Below, in pieces: positions 1 to 13,200 of a DNA stretch of 64,000 nucleotides. This DNA comes from Strigops habroptila. Lineage: Eukaryota; Chordata; Aves; Psittaciformes; Psittacidae. Location: NCBI RefSeq assembly GCF_004027225.2, contig NC_044278.2:53831411-53895410 (forward strand), written 5' to 3'. How positions within the stretch are numbered: position 1 is the first letter of the stretch; every line of letters begins with the position of its first letter. The notes beneath the pieces were generated by a model. That model was not told the DNA's origin and did no database searches. It saw nothing but the letters and a program-made list of their open reading frames with translations. Position numbers and translations under genes: made by a program.

Positions 1-1077
1 TCTTTCTAACAGGGATATTTATGTAATAAAACTATATTTTTACAGATTATGGATATGAAACCTTAGCTGAGGGTTGAATTTTACAATCCATGATTTTTTA
101 GAAGCCATGCAAGCTCCACTGATTTGAATTGAAAACCTGAAATTGAAAGGAAGCAACTCATAAAATGTAAGGAGAATCTAAAACTCATAAAGATTAATTT
201 CTCATTTGATTTTTGACATTTTCAAGTTACACCACAAGACACAGACAGAGACTGTGGTTGCAGTGGTGGAAGAACATACAATTACCCTAAACAACATGAA
301 AATATAAATACAGTATTACCTAAACCCAAATAAATGCAAAAATGGGAGAGGTAAAGTACATTGAAATGCTACATTGTGGTTCCAGCAACTTAACCTGGGC
401 ATTTAAAAAGCAAAGTATCACAAGTAAGGGTGATTCAGAGCAGGGATTTTGCTAGCCCAGGCTTTCCTGAACAAGGAATTCAGGATTAGAGCCCCAGAAG
501 GATTTGGCAAAAGGAAAGACAAAGTTGGAACTAGGATTTTCTGTACTACACATTTCCCCAAAAGGCTCTTTGCCCTCAAGCATGACTTGCAGCAACAATC
601 TTGTGCACTGTGCATGCCCTATCCTCCCTTGCAGAAGACACTAGGGAACCATTGCATTATTCTTATTTTGCTCCTTGTGATGGACATCTTTCTTACTGGA
701 AACCATACCAAGGGGACCTACCCTTTTTGGAGAGCACTTGTAGGCACTTAACCACAAAGTCTGGTTCCTTTCAACCTCTGTTCAAGAGGTGCCTAAATTT
801 GAGAGGCACTTATGTTTTACTGATGTAGTGTTCCTCAAAGACATAAAAAGGCCTTCAGCCAGGCCACAATGCTGTTTTCTGTATTGCAGCATCTATGCAT
901 GCATTATTTTACTTTCTTCTTATCAGGATATGCTCTCAGAAAAAGCAAGTTTAGAATAAAATACATTTGTGATCAGCCCTAATGCAAAACTCAACATAAG
1001 AGGTATTCAATAGCTTTATGACCAGTGTGACAGATTTAATGGAAATTTTCACCTATACTCCTACCTCCCAAGTATCA

Positions 1078-1412
1078 GAGAATCATAGAATCATAGAATA
1101 GTTAGGATTGGAAAGGACCTTAAGATCATCTAATTCCAACCCCCTGCCATGGGCAGGGGCACCTTGCACTAAACCATGTCGTCCAAGGCTCTGTCCAACC
1201 TGGCCTTGAACACTGCCAGGGATGGAGCATTCACAACTTCCTTGGGCAACCTGTTGCAGTGCCTCACCACCCTCACAGTAAAGAACTTCTTCCTTATATC
1301 TGATTTAAACTTCCCCTGTTTAAGTTTGAAGCCGTTACCCCTTGTCCTACCACTACAGTCCCTAAGGTAGAGTCCCTCCCCAGCATCCTTATAGGCCCCC
1401 TTCAGATAGAAC
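1078..1412 (-). mobile_element. CR1 LINE 3' fragment
   Basis: On the plus strand it begins with repeated AATCATAGAAT, the reverse complement of the CR1 3' tail, followed by the usual 'ccaaccccctgccatgg' block. The minus strand still encodes CR1 ORF2 C-terminal words such as [19 protein letters not shown] and FKARLDRAL. It is 5'-truncated, as most CR1 copies are. Confidence 0.9.
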
Positions 1413-2811
1413 ATACCTTGTCTATTGGAATAGTATCTAGGAGTGAGATCCCTTATCCTGTCAGAGAAAATATCTTTCACTTACAAAGGCTTATTAATAG
1501 AGCTCTGTAGGTACTTTCATATATGTAAAAAAATTCTGTTTGTTTTGAGAAATTTTAGGGTTGTTAGCCACGAAGGGATGCCACTTGAGAAGGACTTTTG
1601 AGGAAACAGAATTCATGAATAGGTATTTACTATGGCAAGCCAGAGATCAAAGAGTTGAAATAAATAGCATTAAGGTTTTTTTCCAAGAGCTTTGTGTCAG
1701 TGAGCGATTTTTCAAGTTCCCTTGAAAACTGAAGAGTTAGTTTCATTCTTGATATAGCTCCGCTGACAAGAACAGGATTTCATCTGCAATGGATTTGGCT
1801 CAAAGGGCTTTTTGCAGTTGTGATCATGTGATGTGCTTATTACTTGGAACGTTTGCTTTGTGTCCTATGCATGATATATATTTCGAACACATCTCTGACT
1901 GCTTTGCAATTCCTATTTTCTTGTGGCTTTTCCTGGGCTTCCAACAGCTCACCTGAAAGCTCCGGAAGACTGGCAACATTAGTTAACATCACTTGTTCGA
2001 TACTGACTCTCACTCCTTTTGAATATTTTTAGCTGACATTTGAAGCACTATGTCAGATTGATCAGATCAAGAAACAACAGAAATAAGCTCCCACTGAGCT
2101 TCTTGCTGCTGTAGCTATACTTTTTCTGGGTCTGCACTCCTTTTATTTTTAGAGTTGAGTATCTCTTTACTGCACAACAGCCTTCAATAGAGACTTCATC
2201 TTCACCAGGTATCAGGAATCACTAACAGCTATTTTGTGAAAGGTCTAGTAAGTTACTCAATAAAAGCCTCTGTCAGAAATCACAGGTTTTGTCAGAAATC
2301 ACAATTTTTGTCAGAATAGTTACTTTCAGCTAGAGTCAGCCAGCACCAAGAGAAGAACAACTTAATGAAAGTTAGCACTCATGCATATAGCACATTGAGG
2401 CATGAGTTCTTGTTTGCAGCTGCTATGCTGCTATGCTTTATGAAGTAAATGAGCTAAACCATAAGCTATTGTATCTGCCAAGAAAGATCTATATAGGCCA
2501 GCCAGTGAAAGCACGGTTTTACTTTGCAGACTGCAAAACTGAATCTAATTTTGCAGAATTACAGGTGGTGCCAAAAAGACAGCTGCAAACAGAACATGTT
2601 TTAGCAACTCAAATCTTGCAGAAATTGAAACTCAATAGCTGTTCTTTTTGTTAGAAGAGGGTTTGTTACTTCTGTAGGCCTGGTCCCTTCAACCTGTAAA
2701 CAAATGCAATGTGCCCCTCGTTCTCAATTATACTTGATGTTTTTTATATATTCTGTTTATATCATGAATATACCATGACTAATTGATTGCATGTTCTCCT
2801 TTCCCCATTGG

Positions 2812-2868
2812 AAAATAAATAAATAAAATAAATAAATAAATATAACTAACTATCTAAATAAATAAATC
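2812..2868. repeat. AATAAA/TAAA simple repeat
   Basis: Interrupted array of AAAT/AAATA units in an AT-rich setting. Confidence 0.85.
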
Positions 2869-3360
2869 CCAGCACTTACTTGGAATGGGTCACTTTAGGG
2901 GAAAAGAAAAGTCAGAAAATATTGTATATTACAAGAAGCAAGGTCATGGCATCTGGAGTAGATAGGACGGATTTAGCTCATGGAGATCCTACGGCCTACT
3001 GTTCTCATGCAGACATCAATTTAATTTCAATTTGTGATATGTGCTTTTCTTTATGTTACAATAACGTAAGAGGTGTGATAACATATTGATAACATATAGA
3101 CTGCAAACAGTATCCAAAGCCAGGGATACTGGCAGGGATATTCGGCAGGGAAAAAGTAGCTGTTCAAAGCTAGGAAGAAGTGAGACTGGCAAAATGCTAA
3201 TATGGAGGGAAGAGAGAGATTTCAGAAGATAATTTCAATGGATTTCATTCATCTAGAGATAATCTGTCAAATTACATAGGGCTTTTTTTTTTAGTTCGAT
3301 TAAGAGAAGTGCATTCTATTTCTGTTAATTTCTGTTTTGACATTTCTTTTCTCTCTTGAC

Positions 3361-3374
3361 ATTTGTCTTCTAGG
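3361..3374 (+). promoter_or_regulatory. P2RY8: Splice acceptor of the P2RY8 coding exon
   Basis: A pyrimidine-rich run (tttcttttctctcttg, then tgtcttctag) ends with AG at 3372-3373. This places the coding ATG 68 nt into an exon and implies at least one non-coding upstream exon, not located here. Confidence 0.65.
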
Positions 3375-3441
3375 TTTTTAAGCCGAGTGTTCATGATATG
3401 ATCCATCTGGATTACAGGGATCAACAACCCTCTTGTGAATA

Positions 3442-4515
3442 ATGGTTAAAAACGGATCCCACCTGGACAGTGAAACACTGGCAATGCTCCAGAATAAAGC
3501 TATCTCCATCACTCTCCCAGTTGTGTATACACTGGTGGCTTTGATCAGTATCCCTGGCAACTTGTTCTCCCTTTGGGTGCTCTGCTGGCGCATCAAACCC
3601 AAAACACCTTCTGTTATCTTCATGATCAACCTAAGCATCACGGATCTCATGCTTGCCAGCTGCTTTCCCTTCCAGATTTCTTATCACATCCAAAGCAATC
3701 ACTGGAGCTTTGGCAAGACTCTTTGCAGCCTAGTGACCGTGATGTTCTACTCCAACATGTATTCTTCCATACTGACCATGACCTGCATCAGCATCGAGCG
3801 GTACATGGGTGTGGTATATCCCATGAAGTTGATCAAATGGAGAAGAAAAAGATATGCCCTGGCTGCCTGCCTAGGTATGTGGATGTTCTTGCTACTAGCC
3901 TTCTACCCACTAGAAAGCACAGATCTGACCTATGAAGTGAAAGAATTGGGGATTATAACCTGTTTTGACGTCCTCAAGTGGGATATGCTGCCCAACTTTG
4001 CAGCCTGGGTAGCCTTTCTCCTCACACTATTCGTTGTGCTCTTCCTGATCCCTTTTGTTGTAACAGTTGGATGCTATATTGGCATAATTCGGAAGCTTAT
4101 TCAGACATCGAACAGATATGGTAACAGGCAGAAGACTAGATCCATATACCTGGCGATAATAGTCCTTCTGGTATTCGTTACCTGCTTTGCCCCCAATAAC
4201 TTTATCCTACTTGTGCATATGATCATCCGCCTGTTTTATGGCAGGAGTTTGTACCCTGCCTACAAGCTCACATTATGCTTCAGTTGCCTCAACAACTGCA
4301 TAGATCCCTTCATTTATTACTTTGCATGCAAAGAATTTTACCAGAAATTCATGGAAGTGTTTCGCCCTAAGGTTCTGCTCAGCGACAGTTTGGAAACCAG
4401 AAGGGAAAGCTTGTTCTCTGGCAGGACCATGTCAGCCAGGTCGATGTCAAGCGGACCTATGGATGGACTAGAGGGAGTAAAGGTCTATTTGCAAAGGCGG
4501 GAGAGTGTTTTTTAG
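3442..4515 (+). CDS. P2RY8: P2Y receptor family member 8 (GPR13-coupled class A GPCR)
   Basis: A 357-residue class A GPCR encoded in one uninterrupted exon; human P2RY8 has 359 residues. Seven hydrophobic segments are visible at about residues 22-48, 56-82, 94-122, 135-157, 186-215, 228-258 and 270-295. Hallmarks: GNLFSLWV in TM1, NLSITDLML in TM2, ERY in place of DRY after TM3, the TM3 and second-extracellular-loop cysteines, FAPNN in TM6, and DPFIYY in place of NPxxY in TM7, as in the P2Y8/P2Y10/GPR174 group. N4-G-S is a potential N-glycosylation site. An acceptor (cttctag) ends at 3373, so the start lies 68 nt into the exon with only 5' UTR before it. In mammals the receptor signals through G13, responds to S-geranylgeranyl-L-glutathione and confines B cells to germinal centres; that is family knowledge. 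The downstream neighbour ASMTL matches human PAR1 order. Confidence 0.93.
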   Translation: MVKNGSHLDSETLAMLQNKAISITLPVVYTLVALISIPGNLFSLWVLCWRIKPKTPSVIFMINLSITDLMLASCFPFQISYHIQSNHWSFGKTLCSLVTVMFYSNMYSSILTMTCISIERYMGVVYPMKLIKWRRKRYALAACLGMWMFLLLAFYPLESTDLTYEVKELGIITCFDVLKWDMLPNFAAWVAFLLTLFVVLFLIPFVVTVGCYIGIIRKLIQTSNRYGNRQKTRSIYLAIIVLLVFVTCFAPNNFILLVHMIIRLFYGRSLYPAYKLTLCFSCLNNCIDPFIYYFACKEFYQKFMEVFRPKVLLSDSLETRRESLFSGRTMSARSMSSGPMDGLEGVKVYLQRRESVF

Positions 4516-7500
4516 GCTTAGATATCCCAAGAAGAAAGGCATGAGATCCATGAGTAGACACAGAAAACATTTCTTTTTGAATAGCTGCCCTCAAAATACC
4601 TTGCTTCAGTGGCAGACCTCAATCCATACTTGTATTATGCATCCTACTTCAGTATTTTCTGGTAAGAAATGGAAGCCTTAAAGGAACTGAGTTTATTCCA
4701 GAAGGCACTGAAGCAAATCCAGTATTGATTAATAGGTGTTGGCCTGGAATTAGTCCTACTGCATGAAAGCAAGGGATAAGTTTAGAACAAAAATTACTTC
4801 CAGGTTGTATGACCTCAGTGTTTAACCAAAGGCTTGTGATTCTTGGTGAATGTGAAATATTACTGTATACGAATTAGAGCATACACTGACGTTGAACTTC
4901 GGGTGAGTTATTTTTATAAGCAATGTGCTGGGTTTTTTGTTTGTGGGTTTGGTTTTTTGGTGGGTTTTTTGGTTTGGTTTTTTTTTTTAATGTACTGCTT
5001 ACTCTCTTGTATTTCTATAAAAGAATAAGTAAAAATAGCTTGTCATTCTACCATTAATGCATAATGCATAGCCACTGTGAATTTACCACAACACTCACCC
5101 AACTGTTTATCAGAACCAAACCACCCTAACCTTTGAAAAGGTTACGTTGACCTATTTATTTCAATTTTAAATAGAAAACTATCTCATACAATGAAACAAA
5201 AGCTAGAGCTAGTAGTTTGAGACTACTTCAGCTGCTGAGTGGATACTTTCATTTCTTGAAGCTATTAATTTTTCAGGACATTGGGGAGCAGTTGATTTAA
5301 GAAAACAGATTTTTTCACATTGACCTACTACAGTAACAATGCTTCTGCTCTTATGTGATTGGTATCAACAAGTCGTTTTCACTAATTCCCTATAGGCTAC
5401 ACACAGAAGCACCATTCGCTCAGCAAAGAACTTAGCCTTATATAGTGCACAGGCAGTGAGTTTACCTTCCTTATGGTGATAGTGTTGATTATTAACCAGA
5501 TTTTCAGCTGGATATATGAGAATTCAACCACAGACTGGAGTGATTCTGTGCCAGCAGAAACTAGCTAAAAACCTGTCCCTATGGCCAGATGCCAGAAATG
5601 TACTTCTTTCAAGTAGGCAAACAGAAAGAAAAAGAAAAAAATGAAAGCAAGGCTTGAGAATGGGAGATGTACCAATTACTCCAGAAACAGGTTATGGCAG
5701 GTTGATGTGCAGTCCTATGTTTGGGACTCCACTCTGAAATATCCTTCTCCAGCTTGTTTGCATATACTATGTCATGTTCTAATTATTCTCACATCTCAAC
5801 AACTGCCTGTGTGCTTGGGAAGAGAACTGCTACAGAATATGTACTGGGGACAGAAAAAGGTAAAGTTTTTTGTGTAGTATTTACAGCTTTTTACCTGCCT
5901 CTGGGCCTCACTGACAGAGAAGAGTCAACAAACATCTGACAGCGCCAGACGAGCTTCCCCTCACAAGCAAGACAAAGCTATATGGTATCCTTTTCCTGCA
6001 CTGTGACTCCGTCCAGTGCTGAGTACGAGGCTGTCTTCGACATCGTGCATAGTTGGTTCAGACACCACATACTAGGTCTGCCTTGAGCAGACCTGTACCG
6101 ATTTCTGAGTTCCTGTGCCTAAGTAAAAGACAACACCCAAGGCCCTTAAAATCCGCCTTTTTTCTTTGTGTACGGCATGATTAAGGCACAATTTTCCACC
6201 ACTAATCACCAAGAGTTTCTTCACAATAGAGCCTGGATAACCACAAAATCAGCTGTGAAATGTTTGTATGTATGTCCTATATTCTGCTAAAGTGTGGTCA
6301 GTTATTGGAGCAGGATAAATGCAAGTGGACCTAGGACTAACTTTTAAAGGCCATCTGAAGTGTTTTGTGGCATTTCACAGTGTTAGTTTTAATCAATCTG
6401 CGCTTCTACCTACAGGGCCAACCCTAGTGATATATAACCTGTCCAGACCTTCCCATCAATTTGCCTGGAAGCTACCCTGCACTACCACCCTCTGTGCTGG
6501 GTGCATATGTGCAGTGAAATGAGGTTGCTACTTTAAATCACCTCGCATGTGCTAGAAGAGGAGTCCACTGAATATGTTCTTGTGTGAGTCCAGGGCCCTG
6601 AGCTCCTGTGTCAGCTCTAGCACATGCTCCAAAATGCCTGCTTGCACCAGAACCTCCAAAGAAAGAACAATGGCTCTTCCTAAGCTGTCCCACATTGGTC
6701 AGGCAGAAATTCAGTTAGTTTACTTATGTTTTCCAAACCTGCCTATTAGTTCAGCAGTGCATGGTTTCACCTTGCTGTTCAAGCCCCTTCACCATCTGCT
6801 TTCACAGAATTTCAGCTTTCTCATTACCAAAACTCTTTTCAGCATTTTGCTGTGGCAGAAACTGTTTTGGAGGTTTTACTGAAATCTCTCTCCTTTTAAA
6901 TTTTTTTTTTTTTAGCATACGAGTACTTTTACAATGAAAACCATTACTTCTCCTAGCTCTAATACAGATTTTCACCCTGTTTTATCTTGAACCTGATCTT
7001 CAAGCACCTAGTGCCTCCTAAAACGTTCTGTAATGTGCCTGAACTGCAACTGATGCCAAACAGAGCCAAAAGGGCAGAAACTGCACTTTGGACATCATCT
7101 GCTATGTTTTGAAAAATACTGAATTGCTCCTTTTGCAAGAGAGAAAAGATGCTCACAACTGACTGAAAATGTTCTCTCCAGCCTCATGCAGCTTTTCATA
7201 GCCCTTCATCCCTCTTCTGACATTGTCTAAAAAGGAACAGGAAGGATGGCTCATACAGGTATCTTTTTCTGCCGTTTTACCAACTACCCTTTAGTCAACT
7301 CAGATTAGGCAAAATTCCCATTTGGGTCAGTGGGATTATTCCTCGAGAAAGGAATATATAAATGAACCCAGCAACAGCAATCTTTTGAGTCCGATGGTGT
7401 ACACTGTGAAGTTTTAACCTGTTTTTTTAAAGATGAGGAGCAGAAATTGTTTTTAAAAGTGTTTTTTGACACTGCAAATGTGTCCTACTGCAGCATCATA

Positions 7501-8220
7501 AGGTAGCAAGACTTCTACCCTCCTTGGTCAGTGGGTATGAGTTGACATACATGTATATACATACAAATATATACACATAAATCTAGACTGCCATTTGAGA
7601 GGTTATTGAGAAGTTCATGACTATATCGCCTTTGGTTTGGGGAATATGGGTCCTGAGCAACATGCTTACTTCATTGCCTCTGTGGTTAATGTAATTTTAC
7701 TGAAGACATGAATGTATAGGCTTCTGTTTGAGTTTTAGGGGGGTTTTTTGTGTTTGGTAGGGTTGTTCTTTTTTTTTAATTATTGTTTAGAAATATAATC
7801 TATGAATGTGCTTGGACATTTTTGTATATATAATAATAATAAAAACCCCAAACCAAACAAACATAAAAAGGTCGTGATTTAAGATTCTTTCGTTTGTTTG
7901 CACATGCAATGTGAGAAACTTCCAAGCTTAGCAGAGGGCAGGGAAACCAAGTTATGGAATAAAATTAATTTATTTCCCATTGCTATTGTGCTTTTTTTCA
8001 GACTTCTGTGTGGTTTTAAGTCTCTTATTTTCTTTTTTCTTTGCATACCTTTTATTTTTTTTCTGTGTATGTATATATCTTAGAAGTTAGCATTGGCATA
8101 TCCCCTTCACACAAATTTTAAAAGCAGCAATACTTGGATGAGATGTTGGCTAACTCGGAATCCTTCTCCTTGCCCAGTAGGTGCACCAAATACATATGTT
8201 TTTAAATTTCAGTGCGTTTC

Positions 8221-8500
8221 TGAAGGGGGCTGTCAGCCAGGGCCTGCCACACATCCAGCCAGGATCAGGGCAGACAGCAGCACTGGGGCAGCCCCAGCAC
8301 TGGGCACCTCCCTGGGGACAGGGATGCACCAAGGACAGGCTGGGATATGGGCCTGGCTCAGCAGGACCCATGGCTGAGTAGGGCTGTGGGGAGCTGGAGA
8401 CCAGCCCTGCTGTGGTGTTGCTGGGGCAGGGGCTGACACCCCTGACACGGGGTTCTGGGCCCTGGGCAGGGTAGGGGGAGCCCTTGGGGAACTGGACAGG
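8221..8500. other. GC-rich, CpG-poor block of unknown origin
   Basis: About 280 bp dominated by CAGGG, CTGGG and CCCAGCAC words, abruptly set in AT-rich DNA and followed by ccttaataaatg, an AATAAA hexamer, at about 8521-8532. CpG is rare, so this is not a CpG island. No open frame has recognisable motifs. It could be an unrecognised repeat, an old LTR piece or a non-coding exon. Confidence 0.35.
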
Positions 8501-8779
8501 GACAGTCAGAGTTGGTAGTGCCTTAATAAATGTTCCCTAGACCAACTATGCTCTGTTTTGGGTTAAGTGTCTGTTTAGCTACATCTATGCTGATACATGA
8601 GAGGGACAGAGATCATCCTAACGTCACTCAATCTGTTTTTGCCACTTTTTCCATTTCAAAGTGTTTAAAATAACATGATGTCTACATTGATACCCACTAG
8701 AGTAGTGTTTCTCTAAGGAGATGCTTAGGGTGTATGCTACATACCCGAAGGTGTGCATGATAGCAGGAATGTTTGAAGG

Positions 8780-9450
8780 TGAATTTCAGTGTCAGTAAGT
8801 GTGAAATAATGCACATGGGGAAATCCAGTAATAGTTTTGTACACAAAATGATTCTTCTTAGCAGTGGCCACTATGAATCATAAAACATAACTCCCTGCAT
8901 CAGCTCAGCATTGTGGAAATCCATGGTTCACCCACACCTTGCTTACTTCATGCGCTTCTGGTCTCTTCATCACAGATAGGATCTACAAGAACTGGAAAAG
9001 GTCAAGAGATAGGCACGTGGGATAATCTCAGGTATGAATTTAAAATGTATGAGTTAAATAGTTTAGGGCTTTTCAGCTCAGAAAAGAGACAATATAAGGC
9101 AGGTTAGAAAGAAGTCTACAAAACCCTCAGTGGAGTGAAGAAGTTCATCAGGACAAGTTTCACTGCTTTTGCCTAAGCAAGAATTGGGGAATATTAAGCT
9201 AATGAGAACCAAGAAACCAGGAAAAGTTAGTATTTCTTCTCACAACACATAGTATCATTGGGGAACATCTTGACAAGAATGTTGTGTATGCACCTAGAAC
9301 ATGGTTCCACAGAGAGACTGGAAAAGTGCCTGAAAAAGAAATCCATTAGACATTACTAACAGGCAAACCACAGTAGACTCAGGAAGATCCATAAGGTTAA
9401 AATCGTCAGAGGATGGAGGAGTATTAAGGGGAAGTGACACTATGTGATTG
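8780..9450 (+). mobile_element. Degenerate ancient CR1/L3-like LINE relic
   Basis: Scattered words recall the ORF2 end of older CR1/L3-type LINEs: 'aataatgcacatgggga', 'cttctggtctcttcatcac', 'aactggaaaaggtcaagaga', 'gggcttttcagctcagaaaagaga' and 'aagctaatgagaac', in the order expected on the plus strand. It is far more diverged than the other CR1 copies here and all frames are broken. Recognition is by memory of the family only. Confidence 0.5.
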
Positions 9451-12179
9451 CCCTGTAATTAAATCCATTCTGAAATAAAGAGGAACTCGTTATTGGAATA
9501 AATCTTGTACTGTCTTTCCGCATTTATGTGGCAGTTCATAGTCGTACAAGGAGTTATTGAGAGCAAAATTTCAATCATTCTGTTCATCTTGATATATTTG
9601 GATTACTTTCATTCTGGATTAAATTTTTGTAAGTAAATGTTCTCTTGTCAAACCTATAAAGTGTACTTATGGACAGCATAATAGAGTATAATGCTTAGCT
9701 GAAATATCTTTTTTAAAGCTTGTTTTTTTTGACAAAAAAAACCCTGTCTGTCTGAAGTCTGAGCTCCTATTGAGCTCCTGGTCTTTCATGACTTGGTTGC
9801 AAGTCTTATGGTTTCTAGTATTTTTCCATCAAGTCTAAACAGTTGAAATATGTTATCATATGAGAAGACTCTCAGGCCTCTTTAATTATAAAACAAGAAG
9901 TTCAGAGCTGCCAGACAGAATAACTTTCTAGCTTTTAGCATAAATAAAAACCTCAACCCCCTGCTTGACTGTCTTGGCTCATGATGATGTCCTGCAGTCA
10001 GTCTTTTTCTTTTCCTTCTGCAGAAATTTTCAGCACTAGGACACTGATGGTTCTCTTTCCCCAGTTTCTGCACCACTGCCCACATGACCTGGCTCTGGCA
10101 ATGCCACAATTACTCAGATGCAGAAAGCAAAGTTCACATGCTGTCCTGCTAGGAGCTACAAAGGCTAATTGTCATTTGGAGCTTCTCCCACTATGTTCCA
10201 CACCCTTAAATGCTGTTGTTGGATATGGTGAAGTACCAGGAAAATGGCGTTTTGTTGAGTGCCTTAAATTTGAGGAAACATAAAGGTTTGGCTCCTCTGC
10301 TGTATACCTGAGCAGCCTTATCAAAGGAGAAAGGACAACAGACTTAAGGGAGGTATAAAGAGCTTCAACCTAGAGATGGGAGAGGGGTTGAGGAAGTAAC
10401 CTTTGTGGCAGCTGTGGGGAGAAATACAGTAAATGAGAATTTGGAAAAGGATCCAGAAAGTTAGTCTCTGCAAGAAGCCATCTGCAGTTAGAGAATGTCT
10501 GTAAATAGTTTTCTTCATAAACAGCCAGTTTCGTTTTAGAAATGTGGAGCCCTTTCAGTGCGAAAGCTGGAAGCAGCAGCATATCTCCAGATCTCTGCTG
10601 CAAGGAAAGGAATGTGATTAACAGACAAATAAACCACTACCTAGATACAGAGCAAACATCTTACAGAGGGACTCATATCTCTAGAAATGTGGGCTTGCCA
10701 GGCCCAAAAGGTGCAACTTATCTGATCAAAAGTAGATAGATAGTAAGTACTGCTCTAATTGTCTTATTGCTTGGCAGCATTCACATTGATTGCCTTCTCT
10801 GTTTCCAAAACCTACATGGTAGCTGCTTTGGCTACTGGTTGCATTCAGACATCCAAATGTTCGTATACTCCTATGTTAACATGGACCCACAGCACAAAAG
10901 CAGTGTTGGTATCCCAGGACTGTAACCACTTTCTTCTTGATAGCTGTTTGTATCTTGCCATCTTCATGCTTGTAACAACAGTTTGTTCATTTGATGTAGG
11001 CTCATGGCCAGGGAAATAATATTCCTGGGGACCTGATCAAACCTGATCAAAACTTACATGGGCTGTAGGTCTTTCTCACCTCCCCAGGCTCACATGGCTT
11101 CAGAAAATAAAGGAAAATGTAGATGTTAAGTGACTGGAAGCCTCTTCACATCATCTACTTCTACAAAGAGTCTGTTCACCTTCTCAATTAGAAACCGTAT
11201 GGAGGTACAATGACTTTTTCTCCTTCAAAAGGTTTCAGCATTGTAACACTGATGGTTCAGTTTACCCTGTTCCTTGTTACTGTCAACAGGCTTGCTGGCA
11301 TTCTTCCTTTCCCTATATCACCTTGCATTCCATAGTATATGTAGAATGCATCTTTATCTTACCCTATTCTGATGAATAATGCAAACTACTCTGTACACTT
11401 TCACCTAAAATGTCCATATATTTGAGCTTTTTTTACCAAGACAGGTGTTCCCACATATTGCTGCTAAAACTAAATCTTTAAAGGATACAAAAATGAGATA
11501 AAAATACAGCAGATAACTTTTCTTAAATTGATAAATCTGCTCAGATTGAGAAGATAGAAGACAAAAAAAGCCTTTAATCTGACAGTAATTTTTATTTTCA
11601 TATTCAATACAAATATTTGGGTCACAGGGTGGAAATATTCCTGTTCTTACAATCATGCCAGTTTGCTGGAGGGGCCTTAAGCTCTGTTACAAACATATCT
11701 TAGCACCTATTACTGTGTTTATGATGTCTCTTTATAGCTCCAATCTCAATGTATCTCCCTCAAGACACTGTTAGACCTACAGACATTAGCATTAGCTCTG
11801 ACTGCCCCTGTATGTACACACATGCATGCATACCCCGTTGTACCGAGTAATCCTTTAGTCCTTAGAATTTACAGCTCGCTACAGCTACCTGAAAATTAGA
11901 GAGCAAACTCGTAGAAAAATTATGGGATGCACTGCCCTCTCGTGGAGATTTAGATAATGAACATACGAGCTCCACAAACGTTCTTGACCTCAGAGCATCG
12001 GAAGTCATTCTCTGGAAGAGCTTGGGCTCCAGCTGAGCCAATAAACCCCCTCTTCTCTGCATCTTATCTTCATTTTCCCTAACTTTATACACTTGTCTTT
12101 GCAGGAATCATTATACTGTACAAGTAAAAGGAAGACTTGTTTTTCATACTTAGGCAAATACATATTTGTATTTTACATC

Positions 12180-12270
12180 ATATATGTGTATATGTGTTTT
12201 ATATATATACACACATATATACTGTGCAAGTTGTGTACATAATATGTGTATTATGTACACACACGCATTT
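12180..12270. repeat. TA/TG alternating simple repeat
   Basis: Alternating TATATG, TATATATACACACATATATA and TACACACACGC. Chance open frames cross it on both strands; none is credible as a gene. Confidence 0.8.
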
Positions 12271-13149
12271 TCTGAAAATATTTATGAACTTGTTTGTGTG
12301 TTTTTCAAATACAAACAATTCAGAAACAGTGGTCTTCTTTATAGGCTTCTCCACCTTGCAATACTTTCTCTGTAGCAGAGGCCAAAAGCAGTTACCCTGA
12401 ATCCCTGACACCCCTTCTTTAATCATTCTTGGAAGGAAACTCTTTATACCACTTAAATATGTTGGCCAAAGATGCTTCACTGGGCCTTGGATAATGATCT
12501 CTGTTTTGCTAAAAGATGCTTTGTCAATGGCCACAGTCTCCTCCTGGGCATTGCTACACACATTTGATGTAGCTGCTTCTTCTCGTCCCATGAGATGGGC
12601 ATGGGGCTACCTGACAGATAGGCTGGCATTCCTCCTGTTGTGATGTTTCTGTCAACAGGCTGACATTCCCTCAGCAGTTGTGAAGTTTCCTCACAGGCAA
12701 GGTATAATGTTATTTGCTAGCTACGTGTGGGATAAACATCTTCAAACTAAATATATGTAAAAACATTTACAGGAACATTACATACTATACAGCCCAAAAT
12801 CTTATTTAATCTGACTTCCTGTGGTTTCCTCAAAATAATTCCATGTGCTGGTAACACCACTCTACTTCAAATAGAAAGGAAATTCTGGGAAGTGATCACG
12901 CAGACACACTGAGCTATTGCAAGCCTTCCAAGTTGGATAGAAGAGAGGGAAAGAGCATTTAGACCTGAGCTGAAAGAAACTGAATGATAAGAGTTCTTAA
13001 AAGTGGACTACGGGAACATAGGCATATACAATAAGACTGGGGAAAGAATTCTGGGGTACCCGCTCTGGAAACACTCCTTGAGTCTGGAAAAATGGCTCTT
13101 GAAAATCTTACGATTTTCCATTAAAACTTCAGCAGCACTCTGCAAGAGT

Positions 13150-13200
13150 GCTTGAGACACTATGTCTCAAGCTTGAGACACTATACTTGAGACACTATGA
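13150..13200. repeat. Short tandem repeat with an 18-bp perfect palindrome
   Basis: The word TTGAGACACTAT occurs three times. Between the first two copies lies tgtctcaagcttgagaca (13163-13180), which equals its own reverse complement. Confidence 0.85.

Larger units (their letters stand above)
1..3373. other. Non-coding region upstream of the P2RY8 coding exon
   Basis: No coding region is supported here. Open frames are short, AT-rich and without recognisable motifs. The stretch holds one CR1 fragment (1078-1412), an AATAAA/TAAA simple repeat (2812-2868) and a short imperfect tandem repeat of TTTGTCAGAAATCACA near 2270-2325. It probably includes intron and 5' untranslated sequence of P2RY8, because the coding exon is preceded by a good splice acceptor, but no upstream exon could be placed. 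Confidence 0.6.
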
